DNA of 64,000 bases from positions 2,297,001 to 2,361,000 of the forward strand of contig NZ_CP108423.1 in assembly GCF_035917235.1 (NCBI RefSeq), given 5' to 3'. Under the pieces are notes generated by a model, which saw only the letters and a program-made list of their open reading frames with translations, made no database searches and had not been told where the DNA came from. Positions within the stretch are counted from its first letter, which is position 1. The number at the start of each line of letters is the position of its first letter. This document shows, piece by piece, positions 23,294-31,571 of the stretch. The position numbers were made by a program, and so were the translations under genes. This DNA is from Streptomyces sp. NBC_01294 (GTDB lineage Bacteria > Actinomycetota > Actinomycetes > Streptomycetales > Streptomycetaceae).

Positions 23294-24348
23294 CCCGCGG
23301 TTCCCGGCCCCTCGTCCAGCTGCGGCGGCTCCTCGTCGCCGCAGCCTCGGCCGCGACCGGCTTCCTGCTGCTCTACGTACTCGCGGGGGCCGTGGCCCGG
23401 CCCGCCGGATCGTTCCCTCGCCTGCTGTGGGCCCTGATCCCGCTGGCCGTCACCGTCCACTTCGCCGTCGCCGTGGCCCGGGCCGACCCCGCGACCCGTC
23501 CCCGCGAGGGACTGGACGCCGCCGGGCTGGGACCCGTACGGCTCGTCCTGGTCGCCGCGGTCTCCACCGCCGTCGCGTGCACGCTCGGCAGCGCCGTGGC
23601 CCTGGCCGCCTTCCTCCACCTGCGCGGGGACCTGGCCGGGCTGCCCTTCGACGGGGCCGGGGCCGAACTGCTCCACGCCGGGCAGCCGCTGCCCGTGGCG
23701 GCCGCCCTCACCCTTCTGGTCCTGGTTCCGCTGGCCGCCTCGGCCGCCACCGTCCTCGCCCTGCGGCCGCACCCGCCGCTGGCGCCGCAGACCGGCCTGC
23801 CCTGGGGCATCGCGCTGGGTGCCTGCGGGCTCGCCGCCCTCGCCTTCGCGGGCCGGGGCGGGGCCGGGATGCTCATCGGCTGGTCGCTGACCGCGGTCGG
23901 GCTGGCCCTCGCCGGGCCGGGCCTCGCCTACGCCTGCGGGAGCCTGGTGCAGGCCGTGCGCCCGGGCGCGCTGCGGCTGCTGGCCGGGCGGGCCCTCCAG
24001 GAGGAGGCGCCCCGGATCGGCCCGCCGCTCGGGGTGCTGTGCTCGGTCGGCGCGGGCGCCCTGACCGCCCTCGCCCTGCGCGACCGGGGCGGGCTGCTCG
24101 TCCCGCTGGGCCCGCTGACCGGGCCGGCCGCCGCGCTGGTGGCCCTGTGCGCCGCCGCGACCCTTCTCACATCCGCGGCCGCGGCCCGCCAGGTCCGGAG
24201 CGCCGAACACGAGGCCCTGCTCGACCTGGGCGCACCCGCCAAGGTCCTGCGTACGGCGGCCAGTCTGCGGGCCACCGCGCTCGTCGCCGTGTGCGTTCCG
24301 CTCAGCTGGGGTGTGGCGCAGCTGACGTCACTGGCATTGACCCGCTGA
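23275..24348 (+). CDS. ABC transporter membrane protein (FtsX-like, degenerate)
   Basis: A 357-residue very hydrophobic, Ala/Leu-rich protein with about eight possible membrane segments (FLLLYVLAGAVARP, LLWALIPLAVTVHFAVAVA, LVLVAAVSTAVACTLGSAVA, LVLVPLAASAATVLAL and more). The C-terminal part EHEALLDLGAPAKVLRTAAS resembles the cytoplasmic loop of FtsX-family permeases. GTG 23275 has GGAGG ten bases upstream and overlaps the ATPase gene by 19 bases. Pairing with that ATPase is inferred from the overlap. Confidence 0.75.
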   Translation: MLALRLARGSRPLVQLRRLLVAAASAATGFLLLYVLAGAVARPAGSFPRLLWALIPLAVTVHFAVAVARADPATRPREGLDAAGLGPVRLVLVAAVSTAVACTLGSAVALAAFLHLRGDLAGLPFDGAGAELLHAGQPLPVAAALTLLVLVPLAASAATVLALRPHPPLAPQTGLPWGIALGACGLAALAFAGRGGAGMLIGWSLTAVGLALAGPGLAYACGSLVQAVRPGALRLLAGRALQEEAPRIGPPLGVLCSVGAGALTALALRDRGGLLVPLGPLTGPAAALVALCAAATLLTSAAAARQVRSAEHEALLDLGAPAKVLRTAASLRATALVAVCVPLSWGVAQLTSLALTR

Positions 24349-24374
24349 CGCGGGCAGCCCTTAGGGTGGGCCGA

Positions 24375-25466
24375 ATGGTCAACCCAGACATCGAGATCGA
24401 GACGCTCGCCGAATTCGACCAGGTCGTGGCACGCGGCTCGCTCAGCGGCTACCGGATCCAGTCGGTCAACCTGCTGGAGCGGACCTTCGCCCTGCTGGCC
24501 GCCGACACCTCGGCGGCCGTGTTCCTGGGCTGCGCGATGGAGCCCGACGCCTCGGTGAAGGTCCGCGCCGACGGCGCGCTGGTCTTCCCGCCCGTCCCCG
24601 ACCTGCCGTTCAACCCGTACCGGGGCCTGCTCTACACGCCCGAGGAGCTCTTCGCCGGGCTGCCCGACGGGTACGAGGTCACCCCCGACGCCGAGTCGTA
24701 CGCCTGGTTCCAGGAGACCAAGGCCGACGGCGACGTCTTCTCCTCCATGCTCCGCTCCATCCACGACGACACGATCTCCGACGCCCTCGACGAGCACCTC
24801 GCCGGTGCCCGGGTCGTGGGCGTGATGGGCGGCCACGCCATGTCCCGCGGCGGTACGGACTACCGCGGCGCGGCGGAGCTGGGCCGGGCGCTGACCCGGT
24901 CCGGGCTGACCGTGGCCACCGGCGGCGGTCCCGGCGCGATGGAGGCCGCCAACCTCGGCGCCTACCTGGCCCCGGCCCCGGACGAGGCCCTCGTGGAAGC
25001 GCTGGAGCTGCTGGTCAAGGCCCCCTCCTTCACGCCCTCGGTGTCCGACTGGGCGCGCGCGGCCTTCGCCGTACGCGAGCGCTGGCCCGGCGCCGGAGAC
25101 TCGGTGGGCATCCCCACCTGGTTCTACGGGCACGAGCCGCCGAACGCCTTCGCCGGCCACATCGCGAAGTACTTCGCGAACGCCACCCGGGAGGACGGGC
25201 TGCTGGCCCGGTCCAACGCGGGCGTGGTCTTCCTGCCCGGCGCGGCGGGCACGGTCCAGGAGATCTTCGACTGCGCCACGCCGAACTACTACGGGTCGCG
25301 GGGCGAGCCGGCTCCGATGGTCCTGGTCGGCCGCACGCACTGGACCGAGCACCTCCCGGCGTGGCCCCTGCTCCAGGCACTGGCCCGCGGCCGTGCGATG
25401 GAGTCCCGGATCGCGCTCGTCGACTCCGTGGACGAGGTCCCCGGAGTCCTCGCGTCAATGAGCTGA
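24375..25466 (+). CDS. LOG family (lysine decarboxylase-like) Rossmann-fold protein
   Basis: A 363-residue protein. The C-terminal two thirds carry the nucleotide-binding pattern of the LOG/TIGR00730 superfamily: VVGVMGGHAMSRGG, VATGGGPGAMEAANLGAYL and FLPGAAGTVQEIFD. The last replaces the usual PGGxGTxxE with PGAxGTxxE, keeping the catalytic glutamate. Residues 1-110 form a family-specific N-terminal region. Canonical members are phosphoribohydrolases that release cytokinin-like bases or act on nucleotides. This longer subgroup is uncharacterised as far as I know. Confidence 0.8.
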   Translation: MVNPDIEIETLAEFDQVVARGSLSGYRIQSVNLLERTFALLAADTSAAVFLGCAMEPDASVKVRADGALVFPPVPDLPFNPYRGLLYTPEELFAGLPDGYEVTPDAESYAWFQETKADGDVFSSMLRSIHDDTISDALDEHLAGARVVGVMGGHAMSRGGTDYRGAAELGRALTRSGLTVATGGGPGAMEAANLGAYLAPAPDEALVEALELLVKAPSFTPSVSDWARAAFAVRERWPGAGDSVGIPTWFYGHEPPNAFAGHIAKYFANATREDGLLARSNAGVVFLPGAAGTVQEIFDCATPNYYGSRGEPAPMVLVGRTHWTEHLPAWPLLQALARGRAMESRIALVDSVDEVPGVLASMS

Positions 25467-25496
25467 GCTCCCGAGGCAACTTCCCGGCCGATTCTC

Positions 25497-25532
25497 ACGT
25501 CTGGCAGAGGTACCGCACAACCTGCCAGACGT
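25497..25532. terminator. 11-bp inverted repeat between the LOG and DMT genes
   Basis: ACGTCTGGCAG (25497-25507) and CTGCCAGACGT (25522-25532) pair perfectly with a 14-base loop. It lies 30 bases after the LOG stop and ends 14 bases before the next start codon, just ahead of its GGAG ribosome site. It may therefore serve as terminator, attenuator or operator. Confidence 0.5.
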
Positions 25533-25546
25533 GAACGGAGCCCTTG

Positions 25547-26452
25547 GTGCTCATAGGCCTGCTGACCGCTGTCGCGGCGTCCATCTGCTACGGCACGGGA
25601 TCCGTGCTGCAAGCCGTCGGATCGCGTCGCGCCGCCCGGATGTCCCCGACCGCCGCCGGGGTCACCGCCCACGGCGGACCCAACCTGTCGTCCACCGCGA
25701 AAGCGGCGATGACCTGGGAATTCATCGTCGGCACGATCCTGGACTTCGTGGGCTTCGGCCTCGGCGCCCTGGCCGCCCGCCTCCTTCCCCTGTTCCTCTC
25801 CCAGACGGTGATCAGCGCCAACCTCGTGATCACGGCCGTGCTGAGCGTGAAGATGCTGGGCATCCGGCTGACCCGGAAGGAATGGACCTCGATCGGGGTC
25901 GTCTGCACCGCGCTGGTGCTGCTGGCGACGGCGGCCGGCCACGAGGGCGGCCACCACGCGCCGATGTCCACGCACTGGTGGCTGCTGGGGATCACCGTGC
26001 TGCTGATGGTGGGCGGCACCGTGGCCGTACGCCTCCTCGGCGGCGGGGCCGCGATCCTGGCGGGCCTGCTGTCGGGCCTGGGCTTCGGCGCGCTCGGCGT
26101 CGGCGTACGGATCCTGGACGGCGTCGACCCGTTCGACCTCGGCACCCTCCTCGCCGACCCGGCCCTCTACGCCATTCTGGTGGCGGGCATCGGCGGCATG
26201 TACCTGCACACCGTCGCCCTGCAGATCGGCTCGGTGAACGGTGCCACGGCGGCCCTGGTCGTCGGTGAGACGGTCCTCCCGGGCGCGATCGGCGTGCTCT
26301 GGCTCGGTGACGCGTCCCGTCCGGGCCTGGCCTGGCTGGCGGTCCTCGGCTTCGTCCTGGCGGTCGCCGGCGCGGTGGCGGTCGCCTGGTACGGCAAGCA
26401 CGAAGGCGCCGACGAGAAGGCCGCGACCCCGGTGCCGGAGCCGGTCGGCTGA
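25547..26452 (+). CDS. DMT-superfamily (EamA-like) integral membrane protein
   Basis: A 301-residue protein with about nine or ten membrane segments arranged as two similar halves: LIGLLTAVAASICYGTGSVL at the start, FIVGTILDFVGFGLGALAA, WWLLGITVLLMVGGTVAVRL, YLHTVALQIGSVNGATAALV and VLGFVLAVAGAVAVAWYG at the end. The pattern fits the drug/metabolite transporter superfamily, but the substrate is unknown. GTG 25547 is preferred over the adjacent TTG 25544 because GGAG at 25537-25540 is better spaced. Confidence 0.8.
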   Translation: MLIGLLTAVAASICYGTGSVLQAVGSRRAARMSPTAAGVTAHGGPNLSSTAKAAMTWEFIVGTILDFVGFGLGALAARLLPLFLSQTVISANLVITAVLSVKMLGIRLTRKEWTSIGVVCTALVLLATAAGHEGGHHAPMSTHWWLLGITVLLMVGGTVAVRLLGGGAAILAGLLSGLGFGALGVGVRILDGVDPFDLGTLLADPALYAILVAGIGGMYLHTVALQIGSVNGATAALVVGETVLPGAIGVLWLGDASRPGLAWLAVLGFVLAVAGAVAVAWYGKHEGADEKAATPVPEPVG

Positions 26453-26457
26453 CCCGC

Positions 26458-26487
26458 CGGCCGACCGGGGCATCACCCGGTCGGCCG
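26458..26487 (+). terminator. hairpin after the DMT-family gene
   Basis: CGGCCGACCGGG (26458-26469) and CCCGGTCGGCCG (26476-26487) form a perfect 12-bp stem with a 6-base loop, starting five bases past the stop codon. Confidence 0.75.
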
Positions 26488-26550
26488 TCCCCCGGTGGTG
26501 GCGCGGCGCCGGCTGCCGCTTGCTGGACCGGGGGAGAGAGCGAGGGGTTC

Positions 26551-27192
26551 ATGGAACCCACGACCGACCGGCTGAAGACACCGCGCGCGGCCGGGATGGC
26601 CGGAGTCGCCTTCGCCCTGCTGCTCGGGGCGGCGATCGTCCTGATGCGGATCGCCATCCCGTCCGGCGACGCCGCCGACGCGCCCATCGACCCGGACCGG
26701 CGCTGGGCGGTCCAAGTGGCCCTGGAGATCGTGCCCTTCGCGGGCATCTGCTTCCTCTGGTTCATGGGCGCTCTGCGCGCACACACGGGTGAGGCCGAGG
26801 ACCGCTTCATCGCCACCGTGTTCCTCGGCAGCGGCTTCCTCTTCGTGGCCACCCTCTTCGCCGCCGCCGCGGCGGCTGGCACCGTGCTGCAAGAGGAAAC
26901 GCCCTCCGATTTCGGCCGCCACTACGCCTACACGCTCCTCGCGACGTACGCCATGCGGATGGCGGCCGTCTTCGTCTTCGCGACCTCGACCATCGGGCGG
27001 ATGCTCGGCGTCTTCCCCCGGCCGCTCGCCTTCCTGGGCACCGTCGTCGGCCTGGTCCTGCTCGTACTGGGGTCCGGCGTTCCCTGGTCCGAACTGCTGT
27101 TCCCGGCCTGGGCCCTCGTCCTCAGCCTGTACATCCTGCGCGCCCGGCGCGAACCTGCCGGGCGCGGTCCATCCCTCTCCGAACCCTCCTGA
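26551..27192 (+). CDS. hypothetical membrane protein
   Basis: A 213-residue protein with about six membrane segments, including AGVAFALLLGAAIVLMRIAI, LEIVPFAGICFLWFMGAL, FIATVFLGSGFLFVATLFAA, RMAAVFVFATSTIGRM and LGTVVGLVLLVLGSGVPW. No catalytic motif is seen. The ATG at 26551 follows a GA-rich leader (GGGGAGAGAGCGAGGGG) that supplies the ribosome site. I do not recognise a specific function. It is preceded by a strong hairpin and so probably has its own promoter. Confidence 0.75.
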   Translation: MEPTTDRLKTPRAAGMAGVAFALLLGAAIVLMRIAIPSGDAADAPIDPDRRWAVQVALEIVPFAGICFLWFMGALRAHTGEAEDRFIATVFLGSGFLFVATLFAAAAAAGTVLQEETPSDFGRHYAYTLLATYAMRMAAVFVFATSTIGRMLGVFPRPLAFLGTVVGLVLLVLGSGVPWSELLFPAWALVLSLYILRARREPAGRGPSLSEPS

Positions 27193-27314
27193 GCTGGGGA
27201 TCCATACTCCGGCAGGCGGCCTCCCGGTCCCGCGTGCATGCTGGTGGGAAGGGGAGGACCCAGGGGTCTGCGGGGGTGACGGGGAGGAACAGCCGAGCGA
27301 AAGGCAGATCCGTC

Positions 27315-27572
27315 ATGAGGCTTGTCGTCGACCTCAACCGCTGCCAGGGGTACGCCCAGTGCGCGTTCCTCGCTCCCGACGTCTTCGCCATGCACGGCGA
27401 CGAGTCGCTGCTCTACAACCCGGAGGCCGCTGCCGAGCAGCGCGAGAACGTCGAGCGCGCCGTGGCCGCCTGTCCTGTGGGCGCGATCCTCCTGGAGCTC
27501 ACGGACGAGGACATGGCGGAGATGGCGGCCCCGGATGCGGTGGCCGGCGCCGGTTCCGGGGGCGCGCGGTGA
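27315..27572 (+). CDS. [3Fe-4S] ferredoxin of the P450 type
   Basis: An 85-residue small ferredoxin. MRLVVDLNRCQGYAQCAFLA gives the first cysteines (Cys10 and Cys16), and AACPVGAI gives the last (about residue 53). The second position of the cluster motif lacks a cysteine, consistent with a 3Fe-4S cluster. Such ferredoxins carry electrons to cytochromes P450. It is followed by its reductase with a GTGA overlap (27569-27572) and then by a P450 gene, so the three work as one electron-transfer chain. Confidence 0.9.
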   Translation: MRLVVDLNRCQGYAQCAFLAPDVFAMHGDESLLYNPEAAAEQRENVERAVAACPVGAILLELTDEDMAEMAAPDAVAGAGSGGAR

Positions 27573-28975
27573 CCGGTGAAGGAAGGTCGGACGGGGCTCT
27601 GGAGCGCCTCAAGCGCGAGGGCCGGATCGTCGTCGTCGGCGCTTCGCTGGCCGGTCTGCGGGCCGCCGAGACCATGCGCGAGAAGGGCTTCGCCGGTTCG
27701 CTCACGATGATCGGCGACGAACCGTACGAGCCCTACGACCGGCCCCCGCTGTCCAAGCAGGTGCTGCTGGGCAATGCCGTCGCGGACCACACGGCGCTGC
27801 CCCGCCGCCGGGCGATCGACGCCGACTGGCGCCTCGGGGTCCCCGCCACGGGCCTGGACATGTCCGCCCGCCGGGTCCGGCTCGGCAACGGCGACGAGGT
27901 CGAGTACGACCGGCTGCTGATCGCCACCGGCGTCCGGGCGCGGCCCTGGCCCAACGCGGAGGAGGGCGCCCTCAAGGGAGTCTTCGTCCTGCGCACCCGC
28001 GACGACGGCGAAGGACTGCAACAGGCCCTCGCCGCCGGCCCCCGCCGGGTGCTCGTCATCGGAGCCGGGTTCACCGGGTCCGAGATCGCCTCCGCCTGCC
28101 GGGAACGCGGCCTGGACGTCACGGTCGCCGAACGGGGCGCGGCGCCGCTGGTCGGCGCGCTCGGCGGGGTCATCGGCGAGGTCGCCGCCGAGATGCACCG
28201 CGAGCACGGGGTCGACCTGCGCACCGGGGTGATGGTGACCGGGCTGGAGGGCGACCCCTCGGGGCGGGTCCGCGCCGCCCACTTCTCCGACGGGTCCACC
28301 GTCGAGGCCGATGTGGTGGTCGTCGGGCTCGGCGCCCAGCGCAACACCGAGTGGCTCGCCGGATCCGGACTGGGCGCGGGACCCCGCGGCATCGCGTGCG
28401 ACGCGGGCTGCCGGGCCTTCGACATCCGCGGCATCGTCACCGACGACATCTACGTGGCGGGTGACGTGGCCCGTTCCCCGCACGCGCTGTTCGGCTACCA
28501 GTTCCTGTCCCTGGAGCACTGGGGCAATGCCGTCGCACAGGCCGACACCGCCGCGCACAACATGCTCAGCGAGAGCGCCGACCGCCGCCCGCACCTGTGG
28601 GTGCCCGCCTTCTGGTCCTCCCAGTTCGGTGTGAACATCAAGTCGGTCGGGGTGCCGCCGATGGGGACCGAGATCCTGGTCACGCAGGGCTCGCTCGGCG
28701 AGCGCCGGTTCGCGGCCGTGTACGGGTACCAGGGGCGCGTCATCGCCGCCGTCACCTTCGACAACTGCCGTTGGCTCCCGTTCTACGAGCACCAGATCGA
28801 GACCACCGCGCCGTTCCCGCCGCCGTTCGCCACGGTGGACCGCAGGCCGGAGGGGCACAAGCCGCTGCCGGCGGACTTCCCCGACCCCTCGGTGCCGACG
28901 CACGGGCCGACGATCACGCTCAGCGGCTACTCGCCGGCCGACCGGAAGATGACCTTCACCCCCGGGCGCCCCTGA
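27569..28975 (+). CDS. FAD-dependent ferredoxin reductase
   Basis: A 468-residue pyridine nucleotide-disulfide oxidoreductase-fold enzyme. The FAD motif VVVGASLAGLRAAETM is near residue 20, DRPPLSKQVL is typical of putidaredoxin-reductase-like proteins, the NAD(P) motif VLVIGAGFTGSEIASAC is near residue 170, and VAGDVARSPHALFG binds FAD at the C-terminal side. GTG 27569 overlaps the ferredoxin stop. It passes electrons from NAD(P)H to the preceding ferredoxin for the downstream P450. The last 90 residues form the usual interface domain. Confidence 0.92.
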   Translation: MTGEGRSDGALERLKREGRIVVVGASLAGLRAAETMREKGFAGSLTMIGDEPYEPYDRPPLSKQVLLGNAVADHTALPRRRAIDADWRLGVPATGLDMSARRVRLGNGDEVEYDRLLIATGVRARPWPNAEEGALKGVFVLRTRDDGEGLQQALAAGPRRVLVIGAGFTGSEIASACRERGLDVTVAERGAAPLVGALGGVIGEVAAEMHREHGVDLRTGVMVTGLEGDPSGRVRAAHFSDGSTVEADVVVVGLGAQRNTEWLAGSGLGAGPRGIACDAGCRAFDIRGIVTDDIYVAGDVARSPHALFGYQFLSLEHWGNAVAQADTAAHNMLSESADRRPHLWVPAFWSSQFGVNIKSVGVPPMGTEILVTQGSLGERRFAAVYGYQGRVIAAVTFDNCRWLPFYEHQIETTAPFPPPFATVDRRPEGHKPLPADFPDPSVPTHGPTITLSGYSPADRKMTFTPGRP

Positions 28976-29036
28976 CCGCACCGCGACCGCAACCAGGCCA
29001 CTCCCCCGAGGATCACGAGGATCACGAGGACCCGTC

Positions 29037-30293
29037 ATGACACAAGCCCTCCTGCGGGAGATCATCGACTACGCGAACCGGGCGAATCCGTACCCGCTGT
29101 ACGAGGAGCTCCGCAAGGCCCCGGTGTCCCACGACGGAGACGGCCCGTACGTCGTCAGCACGTACTACGAGATCCAGAGCCTCCTCCACGACCCCCGGAT
29201 CAGCTCCGACGCGCGCAACCTGAAGGCGACCGGTGACGATCCTCTCGGCCAGTCGGCCGAGGACGAGGGCACGACCCTGCCCCCGTCCTTCCTCAAGCTC
29301 GACCCGCCGGACCACGACCGCCTGCGGCGGATGACGAACCGGCCGTTCGGGCCGCCGCACACCCCCCACCGGGTGCACGACATGCGCGAGGAGCTCGGCG
29401 GCCTGGTCTCCGGGCTCATCGACGGCATCGCCACCACCGGGAACCTGGACCGGGTCGACCTGGTCGACCAGTTCGCGTACCCCTTCCCGGTCACGGTCAT
29501 CTGCCGGCTGCTCGGGGTGCCCCACGAGGACGAGCCGCGCTTCCACGTCTGGGCGGAGACCCTCGCGGCCAGCCTCGACCCCGACCCGGACGCGGACCCC
29601 ACCCAGCACGGCAAGGGCGCCATGGACGCCCGCATGGAACTGGGCATGTACCTGGCCGGGCTGATCGAGGAGCGGCGCAAGAACCCCGGCGACGACATGC
29701 TGTCCCAGCTGGCGACCGCGGACGGCCCGGACGGCGCGATGACCACCATGGAGGCGCTCAGCACCTCCGCGCTGCTGCTGATCGCGGGCCACGAGACCAC
29801 GGTCAACCTGATCACCAACGGCATGCTGACCCTGCTGCGCCACCCGGACGTCCTCCAGCGGCTGCGCGAGGACCCCGGTCTGTCCGTCCCGATCGTCGAG
29901 GAGCTGCTGCGGTACGAGCCGCCCGTGCAGCTGCTGCCCCAGCGCACCACCCTCTCCGACATCGAGGTCGCCGGCGTCACCATCCCCAAGGGCGCGTCGC
30001 TGTGGCTGATCCTGGCCTCCGGGAATCGTGACCCGAAGCGGTTCGAGAACCCGGACCGCTTCGACCCCGACCGCAAGGACATCCAGCACCTCGGCCTCGG
30101 CAGCGGCATCCACAGCTGCTTCGGGGCTCCGCTGGCCCGGCAGGAGGCGCAGCTGGCGCTGAGCGAGCTGGCCCGCCGGCTGGAGAACCCCCGGCTGCTG
30201 GAGGACCCGCCGCAGTACCGCCAGAACGCGGTGCTGCGCGGCCCCCGGCACCTGCCGATCGCCTGCGACGGCATCCTTCCCCAGGCCGCCTAG
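29037..30293 (+). CDS. cytochrome P450 monooxygenase
   Basis: A 418-residue soluble bacterial P450. The I-helix oxygen-binding motif is AGHETT, the K-helix ExxR is ELLRYEP, and the heme loop is LGSGIHSCFGAPLARQE with the thiolate cysteine. The usual Phe of the heme signature is replaced by Leu (HLGLGSG rather than HLxFGxG). It forms an operon with ferredoxin and reductase. The substrate is unknown, and no biosynthetic cluster surrounds it. The ATG follows a small direct repeat, GAGGATCAC, in the 61-base spacer. Confidence 0.92.
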   Translation: MTQALLREIIDYANRANPYPLYEELRKAPVSHDGDGPYVVSTYYEIQSLLHDPRISSDARNLKATGDDPLGQSAEDEGTTLPPSFLKLDPPDHDRLRRMTNRPFGPPHTPHRVHDMREELGGLVSGLIDGIATTGNLDRVDLVDQFAYPFPVTVICRLLGVPHEDEPRFHVWAETLAASLDPDPDADPTQHGKGAMDARMELGMYLAGLIEERRKNPGDDMLSQLATADGPDGAMTTMEALSTSALLLIAGHETTVNLITNGMLTLLRHPDVLQRLREDPGLSVPIVEELLRYEPPVQLLPQRTTLSDIEVAGVTIPKGASLWLILASGNRDPKRFENPDRFDPDRKDIQHLGLGSGIHSCFGAPLARQEAQLALSELARRLENPRLLEDPPQYRQNAVLRGPRHLPIACDGILPQAA

Positions 30294-30311
30294 CCACCCG
30301 GCAGGCCGTCC

Positions 30312-30475
30312 AGGGCGTGTCTTCCGGATCGTGCCGGGCCCGCGCTGCCCGGCACCGCACCTCGCCGCGCTGTCGGGGCTCCCCAGTACGTCCGGTACGA
30401 GCGGAGCGCCTCCGCCTTGCGATGCACGGCACCGGCAACGCGGGCTCGGCCGGCAGGATCCGAAAGACGCGCCCT
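30312..30475. mobile_element. MITE-like element with about 28-bp terminal inverted repeats
   Basis: The left end AGGGCGTGTCTTCCGGATC (from 30312) and the right end GATCCGAAAGACGCGCCCT (to 30475) are inverted copies, extending inward through GTGCCGGGCC and GGCCGGCAG, with a few mismatches. The 164-base interior has no reading frame. I recall highly similar short elements in many Streptomyces genomes. No clear target duplication is visible. Its right end abuts and overlaps the thiQ stop codon (30474-30476). It may end transcripts of the convergent P450 and thiQ genes. Confidence 0.7.
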
Positions 30476-31571
30476 AGGCGTCGCGGGCGTGCGAACCCTC
30501 CGAAGCCGCCGCGGCCCGTGAAGCCTGCGACGCCTGCGCATCCTCCGACGGGAGGACCACCACCTCGGCGGGGCTGAAGGTCACCGCGACCCGGTCACCC
30601 ACGGCCGGGGCCCCGGCCAGCCCGCACTCCGCCTCCAGTACCGGCCCCGACTCCGGACGCAGCAGCAGCGCGACGTGCGTGCCGCGGAAGGTGCGGGACA
30701 CCACCTCGCACCGCAGGCCGGCCGCGCACTGCACGACCCCCGCCGGGCGGATCAGCAGCCGCTGCTCCCCCTCGGGGGACCCGGCCGGGACCGGGACCCT
30801 GCCCCACGGGGTCCCGGCCACGGCGCCCGACACCGTCGCCGGGACCACGTTCTCGAAGCCGAGGAACCGCGCCACGAACTCCGACGCGGGCCGCTGCCAC
30901 ACCTCCAGCGGGGTCCCTGCCTGCGCGATCCGGCCGTCCCGCATCACCACCACCCGGTCGGCCAGCGCGAAGGCCTCCCCCTGGTCGTGCGTGACCGCCA
31001 GCACCGTCGTCCCCAGCCGGGAGAACAGCCCCCGCAGCTCCACCACGAGCCGCTCCCGCAGCCCGCGGTCGAGCTGCCCCAGCGGTTCGTCCAGCATCAG
31101 CAGCCGCGGCGAGGGCGCCAGCGCCCGGGCCAGCGCGACCCGCTGCTGCTCGCCGCCCGACAGGGAGGCCACCGCCCGGCCCTGGGCGCCGGGCAGCCCC
31201 ACCAGTTCCAGCAGTTCCGCGACCCGGGCCGGGTACGAGGCCCGCCCGGCCCCCCGCATCCGCAGGCCGAAGGAGACGTTCGCGCCGACGTCGCGGTGCG
31301 GGAAGAGCTGGTGGTCCTGGAACATCAGGCCCACGCCCCGCCGGTGCACGGGCACGGCGGCCTGGTCGGCGCCGCCCAGCAGGACCCGGCCCGCGGACAC
31401 CTGCTGGAGGCCGGCGACCACCCGCAGCAGGGTGGACTTGCCGCTGCCGCTCGGCCCCAGCACGCAGACGATCTCGTGTTCGGCGACGCTCAGGTCCACG
31501 CGATCCAGGGCGTACCCGCCCGCGCGCTCACCGAAGCGGACCGACACCCCTTCCAGCTGAAGCAGTGTCAT
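30474..31571 (-). CDS. thiQ: thiamine ABC transporter ATP-binding protein
   Basis: A 365-residue ATPase. Walker A is GPSGSGKSTL, the Q-loop is FQDHQLFPHRDV, the signature is LSGGEQQRVALARAL, Walker B is LLMLDEPLGQLD, and the switch is LAVTHDQGEA. A C-terminal TOBE-like domain follows from about residue 235. It is the third gene of the riboswitch-controlled operon and its ATG overlaps the permease stop (TGATG). The similarity also fits Fe(III) importers, but the TPP riboswitch upstream points to thiamine. The stop codon lies in the end of the MITE-like element. Confidence 0.85.
   Translation of the reverse strand: MTLLQLEGVSVRFGERAGGYALDRVDLSVAEHEIVCVLGPSGSGKSTLLRVVAGLQQVSAGRVLLGGADQAAVPVHRRGVGLMFQDHQLFPHRDVGANVSFGLRMRGAGRASYPARVAELLELVGLPGAQGRAVASLSGGEQQRVALARALAPSPRLLMLDEPLGQLDRGLRERLVVELRGLFSRLGTTVLAVTHDQGEAFALADRVVVMRDGRIAQAGTPLEVWQRPASEFVARFLGFENVVPATVSGAVAGTPWGRVPVPAGSPEGEQRLLIRPAGVVQCAAGLRCEVVSRTFRGTHVALLLRPESGPVLEAECGLAGAPAVGDRVAVTFSPAEVVVLPSEDAQASQASRAAAASEGSHARDA

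Noticed and set aside
27315..30293. A secondary-metabolite biosynthetic cluster around the P450
   Set aside because: Only ferredoxin, reductase and P450 are present. No synthase, cyclase, NRPS or PKS gene lies on either side.
30312..30475. A plain bidirectional terminator
   Set aside because: The inverted ends are about 28 bp long but 110 bases apart, with a conserved-looking interior that resembles a dispersed Streptomyces element. A MITE explains this better, although it may also terminate transcription.
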